Positions 19,396-27,733 of a stretch of DNA of 64,000 bases are shown here, piece after piece. Source of the DNA: Amycolatopsis roodepoortensis (GTDB taxonomy: Bacteria; Actinomycetota; Actinomycetes; Mycobacteriales; Pseudonocardiaceae); contig NZ_JADBEJ010000001.1 in the NCBI RefSeq assembly GCF_014873915.1, positions 310,001-374,000 on the forward strand. Reading direction: 5' to 3'. The first letter of the stretch is position 1, and each line of letters starts with the position of its first letter. Below the pieces are notes generated by a model. The model ran no database searches and had not been told where the DNA came from. It saw only the letters and a list, made by a program, of their open reading frames with translations. A program made the position numbers and the translations under genes.

Positions 19396-19962
19396 ATGCT
19401 GTCCGGCATGTCCGGAAATCCGCGCTCGGTCGCCGAAGTCGTCCGGCTCCAGCGATCGGGGAGCCGCGTCAAATTCCTGTTCTTCTGGGGCCATCAGCCC
19501 CGGCGTGACGGCACGATCGGGCCCGAATGCTTCAGCCAGTGGTGGCCCGCCCGGTTCACCGCCGACGGCGAGACCTTCCCGACGGCGGAGCACTACATGA
19601 TGTGGCGCAAAGCCGTCCTGTTCGACGACGCCGAGAGCGCGACGCGGATCCTCGCCGCCCGGCATCCGCGTCAGGCCAAGGAGCTGGGCCGCGAAGTGCG
19701 GGGATTCGAGCAGAGCCGCTGGGAGGACGCGCGCTCCGGCATCGTCCTCGACGGAACGATCGCGAAGTTCGGGCAGCATCCGGAACTACGCGATTTCCTG
19801 CTCGGTACCAGGAATCGGGTGCTGGTCGAGGCCAGCCCGCTGGACGCGATCTGGGGGATCGGGCTCGCCGCCGACCATCCGGACGTCGAGAACGCGGAAC
19901 GCTGGCGCGGCCTGAACCTGCTCGGCTTCGCACTGGGGGAGGCCCGCGCGGCGCTCGCCTGA
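19396..19962 (+). CDS. NADAR-family (YbiA-like) N-glycosidase
   Basis: A 188-residue protein of the NADAR family (YbiA/DUF1768), whose members remove ADP-ribose or cleave N-glycosidic bonds of damaged riboflavin-type intermediates. Family motifs are FLFFWGHQP near the N-terminus, CFSQWWPARF, TAEHYMMWRKAVLFDD, IAKFGQHPELRDFLLGT, and DAIWGIGLA near the C-terminus. ATG 19396 has AAGG eight bases upstream; GTG 19381 and ATG 19408 are alternatives. It is followed directly by a strong palindromic terminator. The exact substrate (ADP-ribosyl adducts or pathway intermediates) is not shown by sequence. Confidence 0.88.
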   Translation: MLSGMSGNPRSVAEVVRLQRSGSRVKFLFFWGHQPRRDGTIGPECFSQWWPARFTADGETFPTAEHYMMWRKAVLFDDAESATRILAARHPRQAKELGREVRGFEQSRWEDARSGIVLDGTIAKFGQHPELRDFLLGTRNRVLVEASPLDAIWGIGLAADHPDVENAERWRGLNLLGFALGEARAALA

Positions 19963-20018
19963 GTACGTGAAGGCCCCCTTCACTGCGCTAGACGCAATGA
20001 AGGGGGCCTTCACGTACT
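19962..20018. terminator. Long palindromic terminator (AGTACGTGAAGG family)
   Basis: A near-perfect inverted repeat of about 57 bp with outer arms AGTACGTGAAGGCCCCCTTCA and their complement, split here by one imperfect inner stretch. It lies immediately after the NADAR stop and before the convergent MMPL gene. Close relatives are at 45633, 50547 and 63197, all between convergent genes. Confidence 0.8.
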
Positions 20019-20078
20019 TATCGAGGGGGGCCAAGCGACATGGGCGCACCGGGCCCAGGCCGCCTTCGCCTCCAGAAC

Positions 20079-22259
20079 CTACTTCGAGGCGTCGACCAGC
20101 TCTCGCTCGTCAGGCGCGTCGAGCTGCTTCGCGAGCTTCTCGCCTTCGACGTCGACATCGGGCAGCACGCGATCCAGCCACTTCGGCAGCCACCAGGCAC
20201 CGCGGCCGAGCAGTGACATCAGCGCCGGCACGATGGTCATCCGGATCACGAACGCGTCGACGAGCACCCCGAAGGCCAGCGCGAACCCGATCGACTGGAT
20301 CAGCGACGATTCCGCGAGGACGAACCCGGCGAACACGCTGATCATGATCAGCGCCGCGGCGACCACGACGCGGGAGCCGTGCCGGAAACCGGTGACCATC
20401 GCCTGCTGCGGGTCGGCGCCGTGGACGTACTCCTCCCGCATCCGCGTCACCAGGAACACCTGGTAGTCCATCGCGAGCCCGAACAGCACGCCGATCAGCA
20501 GGATCGGCAGCATGCTCATGATCGGCCCGGTCGTCTTCACGCCGAGCAGGTCGGTGAGCCAGCCCCACTGGAACACCGCCACCACGGCGCCGAACGTCGC
20601 GACCACGGAGCCGAGGAAGCCCAGCGTCGCCTTCAGCGGGACCACGATCGACCGGAACACCAGCATCAGCAGCAGGAACGCCAGCCCGACGATCAGCGCG
20701 AGATAGGGCAGCATCGCGTCGGCGAGTTTCTCCGAGACGTCGATGTTGGCCGCGGTCTGGCCGGTCACCGCCAGCGACGCGCCGGTGGCCGTGCCGAGGC
20801 CCGCGTTCAGGCCGCGGATGTCGCTGACCAGGTCTTCGGTCGCGGTGCTGCTCGGGCCGCTCTTCGGGATGACGGTCAGCAGCGCCAGGTCGCCGGCCCG
20901 GTTGGTCTTCGGCGGCGTGACGATCGGGCGTTCGGGGAGGCCGCCGATGCCCGCGGCCGCCTGCTGGAGCGCGGCTTGGCGGTCGGCGCTGCCGCTCAGG
21001 TCGACGACGATCACCAGCGGCCCGTTCGCGCCTTCGCCGAAGCTGCGCGCGACGGTGTCGTAGGCCTTGCGCTGGGTGGTGTCCGGCGCGGCGGTGCTGT
21101 CGTTCGGCAGGCCGAGCTGCATGCTCGCGGCCGGGATGGCGACGATCGCGAGACCGGCGATCGCGGCGATCAGCACCGGGATCCGGCGGCGGGCGACGAA
21201 ACGTGCCCAGCGCTCGCCGTGTGTCGTCGCGTTTTCCTTGCGGCGCAGCCGGATCTTGCCGCCCGCCAGTTTGCCGCCCGCGAACCCGAGCACCGCGGGC
21301 AGCAGGGTGAGCGCGATGACGACCGCGATCGCGACGGTGATCGCCGCGGCGATGCCCATCTCGCCGAGGAACGGGATGCCGACGACGGTCAGGCCGGCCA
21401 GCGCGATGATCACGGTCAGCCCGGCGAACACCACCGCGGAGCCCGCCGTGCCGGTGGCGCGCCCGGCCGCTTCCTCCGGATCCCGCCCGATGGTGAGTTC
21501 GTGCCGGTAGCGGGAAACGATGAAGAGCGCGTAGTCGATGCCGACGGCGAGCCCGATCATCAGCGCGAGCACCGGCGTGTTCGTGTTCAGTTCGAGGAAA
21601 CCGGACGCCGTGGTGATCCCCGCCATGCCGATGCCGACGCCGATGAGCGCGGTCAGCAGCGGGATCCCGGCCGCGAGCAGCGAGCCGAAGGTGATGATCA
21701 GGACGACCGCGGCGACGGCGACACCGAGGCCTTCGGTGGCGTTCGTGGCGGGCATCGCCTGGACGGCGTCACCGCCGAATTCCACGGTGTACCCGGCGGC
21801 CCTGGCGGAATCCGCGGCGGCCATCAGGCCGTCGCGGTCGGCGTCGGTGAGCTCGAAGCCCGGAACGCGGTAGCTGACCTGCGCCAGCGCGACGTGCTTG
21901 TCGGGGGAGATGGCCTGCATCTGCAGCGGGTCGGCCACGCCGGCGACCTTCGGCGCGTCCTTGAGCCCGGTGACGAGACCCGTGATCGCCGCCCGTCCGG
22001 CCTCGTCGGTGATGTCGCCGGGCGTCGAGATGACGACGCGTGCGGTCGCGCCACCCGCGGCGGCTTCCGGGAACCGGTCGGCGAGCTGGTCGATCGCCTT
22101 CTGCGATTCGGTACCGGGGATGGTCACCGAGTTCGAAAGCTGGCCGGACAGGGTCAGCGCGCCCGCGCCGAGGGCCACCAGGACGGCGGCCCACACCGCC
22201 GTCACCAGGACCCGGCGCCGGAACGAGAACCGGCCCAGGCGGTACAGGAAGCTGGCCAC
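20079..22259 (-). CDS. MMPL/RND-family transporter
   Basis: A 726-residue inner-membrane transporter of the MMPL branch of the RND superfamily, driven by the proton gradient and usually exporting lipids or drugs. It has the twofold arrangement: one N-terminal helix, a soluble loop (about 45-175), a block of about six helices, a second single helix near 370, a second loop, and a final block. Conserved proton-relay motifs are GLAVGIDYALFIVSRYR in the first half and GLAMDYQVFLVTRMREEY in the second. It is divergent from a TetR gene across a gap with three related dyads, so local repression is very likely. Confidence 0.92.
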   Translation of the reverse strand: MASFLYRLGRFSFRRRVLVTAVWAAVLVALGAGALTLSGQLSNSVTIPGTESQKAIDQLADRFPEAAAGGATARVVISTPGDITDEAGRAAITGLVTGLKDAPKVAGVADPLQMQAISPDKHVALAQVSYRVPGFELTDADRDGLMAAADSARAAGYTVEFGGDAVQAMPATNATEGLGVAVAAVVLIITFGSLLAAGIPLLTALIGVGIGMAGITTASGFLELNTNTPVLALMIGLAVGIDYALFIVSRYRHELTIGRDPEEAAGRATGTAGSAVVFAGLTVIIALAGLTVVGIPFLGEMGIAAAITVAIAVVIALTLLPAVLGFAGGKLAGGKIRLRRKENATTHGERWARFVARRRIPVLIAAIAGLAIVAIPAASMQLGLPNDSTAAPDTTQRKAYDTVARSFGEGANGPLVIVVDLSGSADRQAALQQAAAGIGGLPERPIVTPPKTNRAGDLALLTVIPKSGPSSTATEDLVSDIRGLNAGLGTATGASLAVTGQTAANIDVSEKLADAMLPYLALIVGLAFLLLMLVFRSIVVPLKATLGFLGSVVATFGAVVAVFQWGWLTDLLGVKTTGPIMSMLPILLIGVLFGLAMDYQVFLVTRMREEYVHGADPQQAMVTGFRHGSRVVVAAALIMISVFAGFVLAESSLIQSIGFALAFGVLVDAFVIRMTIVPALMSLLGRGAWWLPKWLDRVLPDVDVEGEKLAKQLDAPDERELVDASK

Positions 22260-22296
22260 GAAAGTCTCCCGTTCACTCGTTCAGGTTCATTTCAAG

Positions 22297-22359
22297 CTAG
22301 CCGATCGGCTAGGGGCCTACAAGCCGATCGGCAAGTGTGTGACTAGCCGCACGGCTAGT
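22297..22359. promoter_or_regulatory. Three TetR-type operator dyads between the MMPL and TetR genes
   Basis: Three related palindromes lie in the divergent gap. CTAGCCGATCGGCTAG (22297-22312) is perfect over 16 bp. GCCGATCGGC is perfect at 22323-22332. ACTAGCCG and CGGCTAGT around CA lie at 22342-22359. The shared core is TAGCCGNNCGGCTA. They are the natural binding sites of the adjacent TetR repressor and would control both genes. Confidence 0.8.
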
Positions 22360-22419
22360 ACTCGTTTGGCCGGGCGGCCACGCTTGACGTAATCTCCGAC
22401 GGCTGAACGAGGAGGGAAC

Positions 22420-22989
22420 ATGGACGTCGTCCACGTGGAGGACACCCGCACGCGACTACTGGGCACGGCGTTGCGGCTGTTCACCGAACACGGCGTGGAA
22501 GGCACCTCGCTGCAGATGATCGCGGACGCCCTCGGCGTCACCAAGGCCGCCGTCTACTACCACTTCAAGACGAAGGCGGAGATCACCGAATCCGTCGCCG
22601 AACCCGTGCTGCTGGAGCTCGAAGGCATCGTCGACGACGCCCGCGCCCAGCGCACCCGGGGCGCCCAGATCGACCACCTGCTCGACGGATTCGTCGATCT
22701 CGTGGTGCGGCACCGCGCGCTGGTCGCCCTGTTCTCCAGCGACCCCGGTATCGCCCGCGCGATCGAAAAATCCGTCCACCGCTCGGAAAGCTTCAAGAAC
22801 CGGCTGCTGGAGATCCTCGCCGGCCCGGAGCCGGACGCGCTGGGGATGGTCACCGCGCAGGTGCTCCTCGCCGGTATCGCCCTCGCCGGCGGCTCGCCCG
22901 AGGTCGCTTCGCTCGACGACGAGACGCTGCGCGAAACGCTCCTGGCCGTCGGCCGCAAGCTCTACAACCGCCCGCGCCGCCGTTCGTGA
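22420..22989 (+). CDS. TetR-family repressor of the MMPL gene
   Basis: A 189-residue one-component regulator. The N-terminal helix-turn-helix region spans about 9-55 (LGTALRLFTEHGVEGTSLQM, then DALGVTKAAVYYHFKTKAEI), matching TetR closely. The C-terminal all-helical ligand domain is variable. ATG 22420 has AGGAGG just upstream. It is divergent from the MMPL transporter and the gap holds three related dyads, so it probably represses the pump and itself, with a hydrophobic pump substrate as inducer (inference). Confidence 0.92.
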   Translation: MDVVHVEDTRTRLLGTALRLFTEHGVEGTSLQMIADALGVTKAAVYYHFKTKAEITESVAEPVLLELEGIVDDARAQRTRGAQIDHLLDGFVDLVVRHRALVALFSSDPGIARAIEKSVHRSESFKNRLLEILAGPEPDALGMVTAQVLLAGIALAGGSPEVASLDDETLRETLLAVGRKLYNRPRRRS

Positions 22990-23035
22990 CCGATGTGTTC
23001 AAGACAGGTGCCGCGATCCGCGCGACCCTCTCGGT

Positions 23036-23908
23036 ATGAACATCGATCTGAACGCGGCGGCCACGTTCATGGCCACCCAGGCCCGGCTGCTCGACAGGCG
23101 GCGCTTCGACGTCCTCTTCCGCGACGGTGATCCGGCGGCGGCGCTCGCCGCGCTGGAGGCGTACCGCAATCCCGACGGGGGCTACGGCCACGGGCTCGAA
23201 CCCGACTGCCGTTCGGCGACCAGTCAGCCCGCCGGCGCGCTGCACGCCTTCGAGGTCTTCGCCGACGTCGGCAAGTCGACAAGTCCGCGTGCGGCCGAAC
23301 TCTGCGACTGGCTCGCCTCGATCTCCCTGCCCGACGGCGGGATCCCGTTCGCGCTGCCGATGCCGGATTCAGTCGGCAGCGCGCCGTTCTGGGCGAGCGC
23401 GGATCCGACGGTCTCTTCGCTGCAGATCACCGCGATCGTCGCGGTGACCGCGCACCGCGTCGCGGCGCACGACCCCGCGGTCGCCGCGCATCCCTGGCTG
23501 GCGAAGGCCACGGGTTACTGCCTGAAGGAGATCGAGAAGCTCGACGAGGCACCGCACGCGCTCGTGCTCGCCTTCGCGATGAAGCTGGTGGACGCCCTGG
23601 GCGACACGCGTCTGGTCGAGAAGCTCGGCCGGTTCGTCCCGGACGACGGCGTGGTCGCCGTCGGCGGCGGGATCGAGGGCGAGGCCATGCGCCCGCTCGA
23701 TTTCGCGCCGGAGCCCGGTGGCCCGGCACGGAAGCTCTTCCGGCCCGAGGTCATCGAAGCGGATCTGCGCCGGGTGGCGGGCGGCCAGCACGAAGACGGG
23801 GGCTGGCGGGTCGACTACGCCAGCTATTCGCCGGCCGCCGCGCTGGAGTGGAACGGGATGTTCACCGTGGGCACGCTGGGGCTCCTGCGGGCCAATGGCC
23901 TGGTCTAG
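23036..23908 (+). CDS. Terpenoid cyclase/prenyltransferase-like alpha-alpha toroid protein
   Basis: A 290-residue protein without a confident family name. Three DGG motifs spaced along the chain, PDGGYGHGLEPD (about 44-56), LPDGGIPFALP (about 98-108) and EDGGWRVDY (about 252-260), are the kind of QW-like repeats found in alpha-alpha toroids such as terpene cyclases, prenyltransferase beta subunits and related proteins. The catalytic DDXXD or DXDD motifs of terpene cyclases are not visible, so enzyme activity is not claimed. The stop shares CTAG with the stop of the convergent KptA gene. Start ATG 23036 follows the TetR gene by 46 bp. Confidence 0.65.
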   Translation: MNIDLNAAATFMATQARLLDRRRFDVLFRDGDPAAALAALEAYRNPDGGYGHGLEPDCRSATSQPAGALHAFEVFADVGKSTSPRAAELCDWLASISLPDGGIPFALPMPDSVGSAPFWASADPTVSSLQITAIVAVTAHRVAAHDPAVAAHPWLAKATGYCLKEIEKLDEAPHALVLAFAMKLVDALGDTRLVEKLGRFVPDDGVVAVGGGIEGEAMRPLDFAPEPGGPARKLFRPEVIEADLRRVAGGQHEDGGWRVDYASYSPAAALEWNGMFTVGTLGLLRANGLV

Positions 23909-24453
23909 GGGAGACGGCGCAGGAATTCCGGCGGAACGGCGGCGGTGAGCCAGACGCCGTTCGCGCTCACCTGGAATTCGTGCCCGGCGGCGGCCATCTC
24001 GCCGGCGTCCACGGCGAGCAGCACCGGGACGCCGCGCCGCGCTCCGACCGTCCGCGCGGTCTCCACGGTCGCCGAAAGGTGGACGGCGTGCCGCTTCATC
24101 GGCCGTAGCCCTTCGTGCAGGATCGCGTCGAGGAACCGGGAGACCGTGCCGTGGTAGAGCACGTCCGGCGGGATCGCGGCGGGCAGGGCGAGGTCGACGT
24201 CGACGCTGTGGCCCTGGCTGGCGCGGATCCGCAGGCCGGACTCGTCGAAGGCGAAGCGGCGCTTGTCGTTGCCCTCGACCACTTCGTCGAGTTCGGCGCG
24301 GGTCAGCGGCAAACCGTTGCGGCGCAAGGCCGCCAGGAGGGTGTCGACGTCGACCCAGCCGTCAGGGGTGAGGGTGACGCCGATGTCGCCGGGTGCGTGG
24401 CGCAGATGCCGGGAGAGTCGTTTCGAGACCCGGATGAGGTGTTTCTTGTCCAT
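23905..24453 (-). CDS. kptA: RNA 2'-phosphotransferase (Tpt1/KptA family)
   Basis: A 182-residue enzyme of the Tpt1/KptA family, which removes an internal 2'-phosphate from RNA by transferring it to NAD, yielding ADP-ribose cyclic phosphate. Motifs fit throughout: LSRHLRHAPGDIGVTL, GWVDVDTLL, NDKRRFAFDESGLRIRASQG, LYHGT and GLRPMKRHAVHLS. In bacteria lacking 2'-phosphorylated tRNA intermediates its role is unclear, and NAD- or ADP-ribose-related substrates have been considered. A NADAR-family gene, also linked to ADP-ribose chemistry, lies 4 kb away. Confidence 0.95.
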   Translation of the reverse strand: MDKKHLIRVSKRLSRHLRHAPGDIGVTLTPDGWVDVDTLLAALRRNGLPLTRAELDEVVEGNDKRRFAFDESGLRIRASQGHSVDVDLALPAAIPPDVLYHGTVSRFLDAILHEGLRPMKRHAVHLSATVETARTVGARRGVPVLLAVDAGEMAAAGHEFQVSANGVWLTAAVPPEFLRRLP

Positions 24454-24499
24454 TTCGAGTCACAGTGACGCATATCCGGCACCCGCGTGGCAACGGAAT

Positions 24500-24961
24500 T
24501 CAGATGCCGCCCTCGGAAGCCGGGCGCAGTTTCCCGGCGCCGGGGCCGAAGCGGGACATCTGGTCGTCGGCGTTGTAGAGCCCGCAGCTGCGCAGGGAGA
24601 GGCAGCCGCAGCCGACGCATCCGGTCAGCCTGTCGCGCAGGCGCTGCAACGCGTCGATCCGCGCGTCGAGCTCGTCCTGCCAGCCCCGGGACAGCCGGGC
24701 CCAGTCGGCCTTGGTGGGGGCGTGGTCCTTGGGCAGGGTCTCAAGTGCCGAGCTGATGTCGTCCAGGCTGAGCCCGACCCGCTGCGCGGCGCGGATGAAG
24801 GCGATCCGGCGCAGTACCGAGCGCGAGTACCGGCGCTGATTGCCCGCCGAACGCTCGGAACTGATCAGTCCCTTGTCCTCGTAGAAACGCAAAGCCGTGT
24901 GGGGCACGCCGCTGCGGTCGGCGACCTGCCCGATGCTCAGGTGTTCAGCCAGTCTCGTCAC
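24500..24961 (-). CDS. soxR: Redox-sensitive activator SoxR
   Basis: A 153-residue MerR-family regulator with an iron-sulfur sensor. The N-terminal winged helix reads LSIGQVADRSGVPHTALRFY. A coiled-coil dimer helix follows. The C-terminal CVGCGCLSLRSC motif holds the four cysteines of the [2Fe-2S] cluster typical of SoxR. In actinobacteria SoxR mainly responds to redox-cycling compounds rather than superoxide (family knowledge). GTG 24961 is divergent from the transketolase pair across a 52-bp gap containing two dyads, so it probably controls those genes. Confidence 0.93.
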   Translation of the reverse strand: MTRLAEHLSIGQVADRSGVPHTALRFYEDKGLISSERSAGNQRRYSRSVLRRIAFIRAAQRVGLSLDDISSALETLPKDHAPTKADWARLSRGWQDELDARIDALQRLRDRLTGCVGCGCLSLRSCGLYNADDQMSRFGPGAGKLRPASEGGI

Positions 24962-24979
24962 GTCGCCAGGCTAGCCTTG

Positions 24980-25009
24980 ACTTCGACCTAAGTCGAGGTT
25001 GCAACCTCG
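24980..25009. promoter_or_regulatory. SoxR/MerR-type dyad and adjacent palindrome
   Basis: In the gap between soxR and the transketolase gene, a 20-bp imperfect dyad (24980-24999, ACTTCGACCT and AAGTCGAGGT, 8 of 10 pairs) begins inside a -35-like TTGACT at 24977-24982, as MerR-family operators do. It overlaps a perfect 16-bp palindrome CGAGGTTGCAACCTCG (24994-25009), which ends five bases before the plus-strand start codon. No clear -10 box was identified. Confidence 0.6.
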
Positions 25010-25013
25010 GTAC

Positions 25014-25706
25014 ATGACCACCGACACCAAGACCGGCTACGAGGATCTGCCGAGGCTGATCTCGTTGATGACCGGCGACGAGAAGCATCAGGCCGCCGCG
25101 GAGTCCACAGTGGACGTCCTGTGGGTGCTCTACGACCGTGTGCTCGACATCACCCCGGAGAACGTCCGTGCCCCGGGCCGCGACCGTTTCCTGCTGTCGA
25201 AGGGTCACGGCCCGATGGCCTACTACGCGGTGCTGGCGAAGAAGGGCTTCATCCACGAGGAGGAACTCGCCGACTGGACCTCGGCCGAGTCCCGGCTCGG
25301 TCACCACCCCGACCGGGCGAGGCTGCCCGTGGCCGAGATCTCCAGCGGTTCGCTCGGGCACGGTCTCCCGCTGGCCATCGGCACCGTGTTCGGCCTGCGC
25401 GCCAAGGGATTCCGGGAGGCCAAGGTCGTCACCCTCATCGGCGACGCGGAGCTCGACGAAGGCTCCAACCAGGAGGCCATCGCGGTCGCCGGCCGGATCG
25501 GCATGCCGCAGCTGACCGCGGTCGTCGTCGACAACTCCTCGGCCACCCATGGCTGGCCCGGCGGGATCGCGCGCCGGTTCGAGGTCGAAGGCTGGACGAC
25601 CCGCACCGTCGACGGCCGCGATCACGACGCGCTCCACGAAGCCTTCACCACACCGCATCCGGACCGGCCGCTCGCCGTGGTCGCGACCGTCGAGCGAAAG
25701 GGCTGA
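25014..25706 (+). CDS. Transketolase, N-terminal (thiamine diphosphate-binding) subunit
   Basis: A 230-residue protein equal to the pyrophosphate-binding half of transketolase, encoded separately from the pyrimidine-binding half. Visible features are the active-site SKGHGPMAYY, HHPDRARLPVAEISSGSLGHGLP and the ThDP/metal motif GDAELDEGSNQEA. ATG 25014 lies five bases after a regulatory palindrome, so the message is short-leadered or leaderless. Split transketolases transfer two-carbon units between sugar phosphates, or act on other alpha-keto donors in secondary pathways. SoxR-type control upstream suggests a role under redox stress (inference). Confidence 0.93.
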   Translation: MTTDTKTGYEDLPRLISLMTGDEKHQAAAESTVDVLWVLYDRVLDITPENVRAPGRDRFLLSKGHGPMAYYAVLAKKGFIHEEELADWTSAESRLGHHPDRARLPVAEISSGSLGHGLPLAIGTVFGLRAKGFREAKVVTLIGDAELDEGSNQEAIAVAGRIGMPQLTAVVVDNSSATHGWPGGIARRFEVEGWTTRTVDGRDHDALHEAFTTPHPDRPLAVVATVERKG

Positions 25707-25710
25707 ACCC

Positions 25711-26601
25711 GTGAACATGCGTGAAACGTTCCTCGAAGCCGCCGCCGACGCGCTCGACACCGACCCGAACGTCGCCGTCGTGCTCGCCGACATCTCCGCG
25801 GCACAACTCGCCTTCGCCGCGCGGAAACATCCCGACCGGGTGCTGAACGTCGGCATCCGCGAACAACTGATGATGAGCACCGCGGGCGGCCTCGCGCTGG
25901 CCGGGATGCGCCCGATCGTCCACACCTTCTCGTCGTTCCTCGTGGAGCGGGCTTTCGAGCAGATCAAACTCGACCTCGGGCACCAGGACGTCGGGGCCGT
26001 GCTGGTGTCCTCCGGCGCGTCCTATGACATGCCGACCGCCGGGCGGACCCACCAGGCACCCGGGGACGTCGCCCTCATCGACACGCTGCCGGGCTGGACC
26101 GTGCACGTGCCGGGGCATCCCGAAGAGGCACGGCGGCTGCTGCTCGAGTCCATCCCTGGCGGCGGGCGCGTCTATCTCCGGCTTTCCGCGCAGGAGAACG
26201 CGAAAGCGCATCTGGGCGCGGGACTGCAGACGCTGCGCGAAGGCGGGCGGGGGGTGGTGGTGGCCGTCGGGCCGATGCTCGACCGGACGCTGGAGGCGAC
26301 CGCCGATCTCGACGTGACCGTGCTCTACACCTCGACCGTCCGGCCGTTCGACGCCGCCGGGCTGCGCGCGGCCGTCGACGCCGCCGGGGCCACCGACGTC
26401 GTGCTGATCGAGCCGTACCTCGCGGGGACGTCGGCGCACGAGGTGACGGGCGCGCTGTCCGAAAGGCCGCACCGGCTGCTCTCCCTCGGCGTCCGGCGCG
26501 ACGCGGAAGTGCGGATCTACGGCGAAATGGCCGACCACGACCTCGCGCACGGTCTCGACGCCGGCTCGATCGCCTTGTCCGTCAAGGAATTCCTCCGCTA
26601 G
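25711..26601 (+). CDS. Transketolase, C-terminal (pyrimidine-binding) subunit
   Basis: A 296-residue partner of the preceding gene. Residues 1-155 form the pyrimidine-binding domain, with VLNVGIREQLMMSTAGGLAL containing the activating Glu, then FLVERAFEQIKLD and a family His in GRTHQAPGD. Residues about 165-296 are the C-terminal domain. GTG 25711 has AAAGGG nine bases upstream; ATG 25717 is a possible alternative. It follows the N-terminal subunit by four bases and must be co-translated with it to form the active site at their interface. Confidence 0.93.
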   Translation: MNMRETFLEAAADALDTDPNVAVVLADISAAQLAFAARKHPDRVLNVGIREQLMMSTAGGLALAGMRPIVHTFSSFLVERAFEQIKLDLGHQDVGAVLVSSGASYDMPTAGRTHQAPGDVALIDTLPGWTVHVPGHPEEARRLLLESIPGGGRVYLRLSAQENAKAHLGAGLQTLREGGRGVVVAVGPMLDRTLEATADLDVTVLYTSTVRPFDAAGLRAAVDAAGATDVVLIEPYLAGTSAHEVTGALSERPHRLLSLGVRRDAEVRIYGEMADHDLAHGLDAGSIALSVKEFLR

Positions 26602-26611
26602 CGTCACCAGG

Positions 26612-27040
26612 ATGACGAAGATCCGCCCGCTCGCGCTCGGGGTCATCCGACGTGGTGAAGACCTTCTGGTGTTCGAAGGCCGTGATCACACCAAAGGGGT
26701 GACCTACCACCGCCCGCTCGGCGGCGGGATCGAGTTCGGGGAGACCGCCGCCGAGGCGCTGCACCGCGAATTCCAGGAGGAACTCGCGGCGGAACTGACC
26801 TCGGTCGAGCAGATCGGCGTACTGGAGAACGTGTACACCTACGAAGGCAGGCCGGGGCACGAGATCGTGTTCCTGTTCACCGCGGATCTGACGGACAAGG
26901 CGTTCTACGAGCGCGACGAGGTCGGCGTGGTGCTCGACGAAGGCGCGCGCGTGCACTGGCTGCCGCTGGCCGACGTGGCCAGCGGCAAGGCGATCCTGTA
27001 CCCGGACGGACTCGCGGACCTCCTTTCAGCGCAGCGCTGA
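26612..27040 (+). CDS. NUDIX hydrolase
   Basis: A 142-residue pyrophosphohydrolase. The Nudix box reads GGGIEFGETAAEALHREFQEEL at residues 37-58, matching the GX5EX7REUXEE core. The last Gly of the classic motif is not conserved. The likely substrates are nucleoside diphosphate derivatives, but the family is broad. ATG 26612 follows the transketolase pair by only 10 bp, so it may be in the same transcript. Its last 15 bases overlap the end of the convergent NIPSNAP gene. Confidence 0.92.
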   Translation: MTKIRPLALGVIRRGEDLLVFEGRDHTKGVTYHRPLGGGIEFGETAAEALHREFQEELAAELTSVEQIGVLENVYTYEGRPGHEIVFLFTADLTDKAFYERDEVGVVLDEGARVHWLPLADVASGKAILYPDGLADLLSAQR

Positions 27041-27694
27041 CCGCGCGGTCGGCGTCAGTTCCCGCTGTTCCCAAGGGAGTTCGAGGCGGCTCGCAAGTTC
27101 GGAGCCTGTCCGGGCGAGGAGTTCGCGGTGTTCGTCCGCGACCTTCGCGAACCAGACGAACACCGTCTCGCCCTCTCGCACGGGCAGCCGGGGGAAGGTG
27201 TTCTCCGCGGGCTCGGTTTCGAAGTGGCCGAACGTCTCCACGCCGGATTCCCGCAGGGCGGGCGCCACGTTCTCCGCGAAGTGTTCGGAGAACTCCTTGA
27301 CGGGACCGATCGGATGACACACCGTCACCAGCACCCGGGAATCCCCGGCATCGCCGGGAGCGGGGAACCCCGGCCCGGACGGGCGCAGCAGGAGGACGTC
27401 GGAGGCGTCGATCATCGTCTCGTTCGCCGCGGGCCCGTGCGCGCGCCACACGGGCCCGTAGTAGAACGATTCGAGCGCGGCACGCCGGGACTCCATGTCC
27501 CGGAAACCGCGCAGCCACACGAACTTGTCCGGCTCGGCCGGCTCGCGGAAGAGGCCGAACAAGCGCATGCCACAGGCTTCCTGGGTCTCCACGAACTCGC
27601 GTTCGAAGAGCTCGATCAGCTCGTCCCGGCGGCCGGGGTGCAGCGTGTACCGGCGCAGCTCGACGACGGACTGGAACTCGGGGGAATCGGTCAT
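27026..27694 (-). CDS. NIPSNAP-family protein
   Basis: A 222-residue cytoplasmic protein with two ferredoxin-like NIPSNAP modules. The first begins SVVELRRYTLHPGRRDELIELFEREFVETQEACGM-type sequence (residues about 9-42) and continues FVWLRGFRDMESRRAALESFYYG. The second occupies roughly 120-222. The family is poorly characterised and often linked to small-molecule binding or a dimeric alpha-beta barrel. ATG 27694 gives the usual length. It overlaps the Nudix gene at its 3' end by 15 bp and is separated by 39 bp from the acyl-CoA dehydrogenase stop upstream. Confidence 0.85.
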   Translation of the reverse strand: MTDSPEFQSVVELRRYTLHPGRRDELIELFEREFVETQEACGMRLFGLFREPAEPDKFVWLRGFRDMESRRAALESFYYGPVWRAHGPAANETMIDASDVLLLRPSGPGFPAPGDAGDSRVLVTVCHPIGPVKEFSEHFAENVAPALRESGVETFGHFETEPAENTFPRLPVREGETVFVWFAKVADEHRELLARTGSELASRLELPWEQRELTPTARSALR

Positions 27695-27733
27695 GTGCGG
27701 ACCCTAGAGGCCGGCACCGACAGTTTCCGGCGC

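Noticed and set aside
24465..24499. A terminator between soxR and kptA.
   Set aside because: No sufficiently long hairpin could be found in this 46-bp gap.
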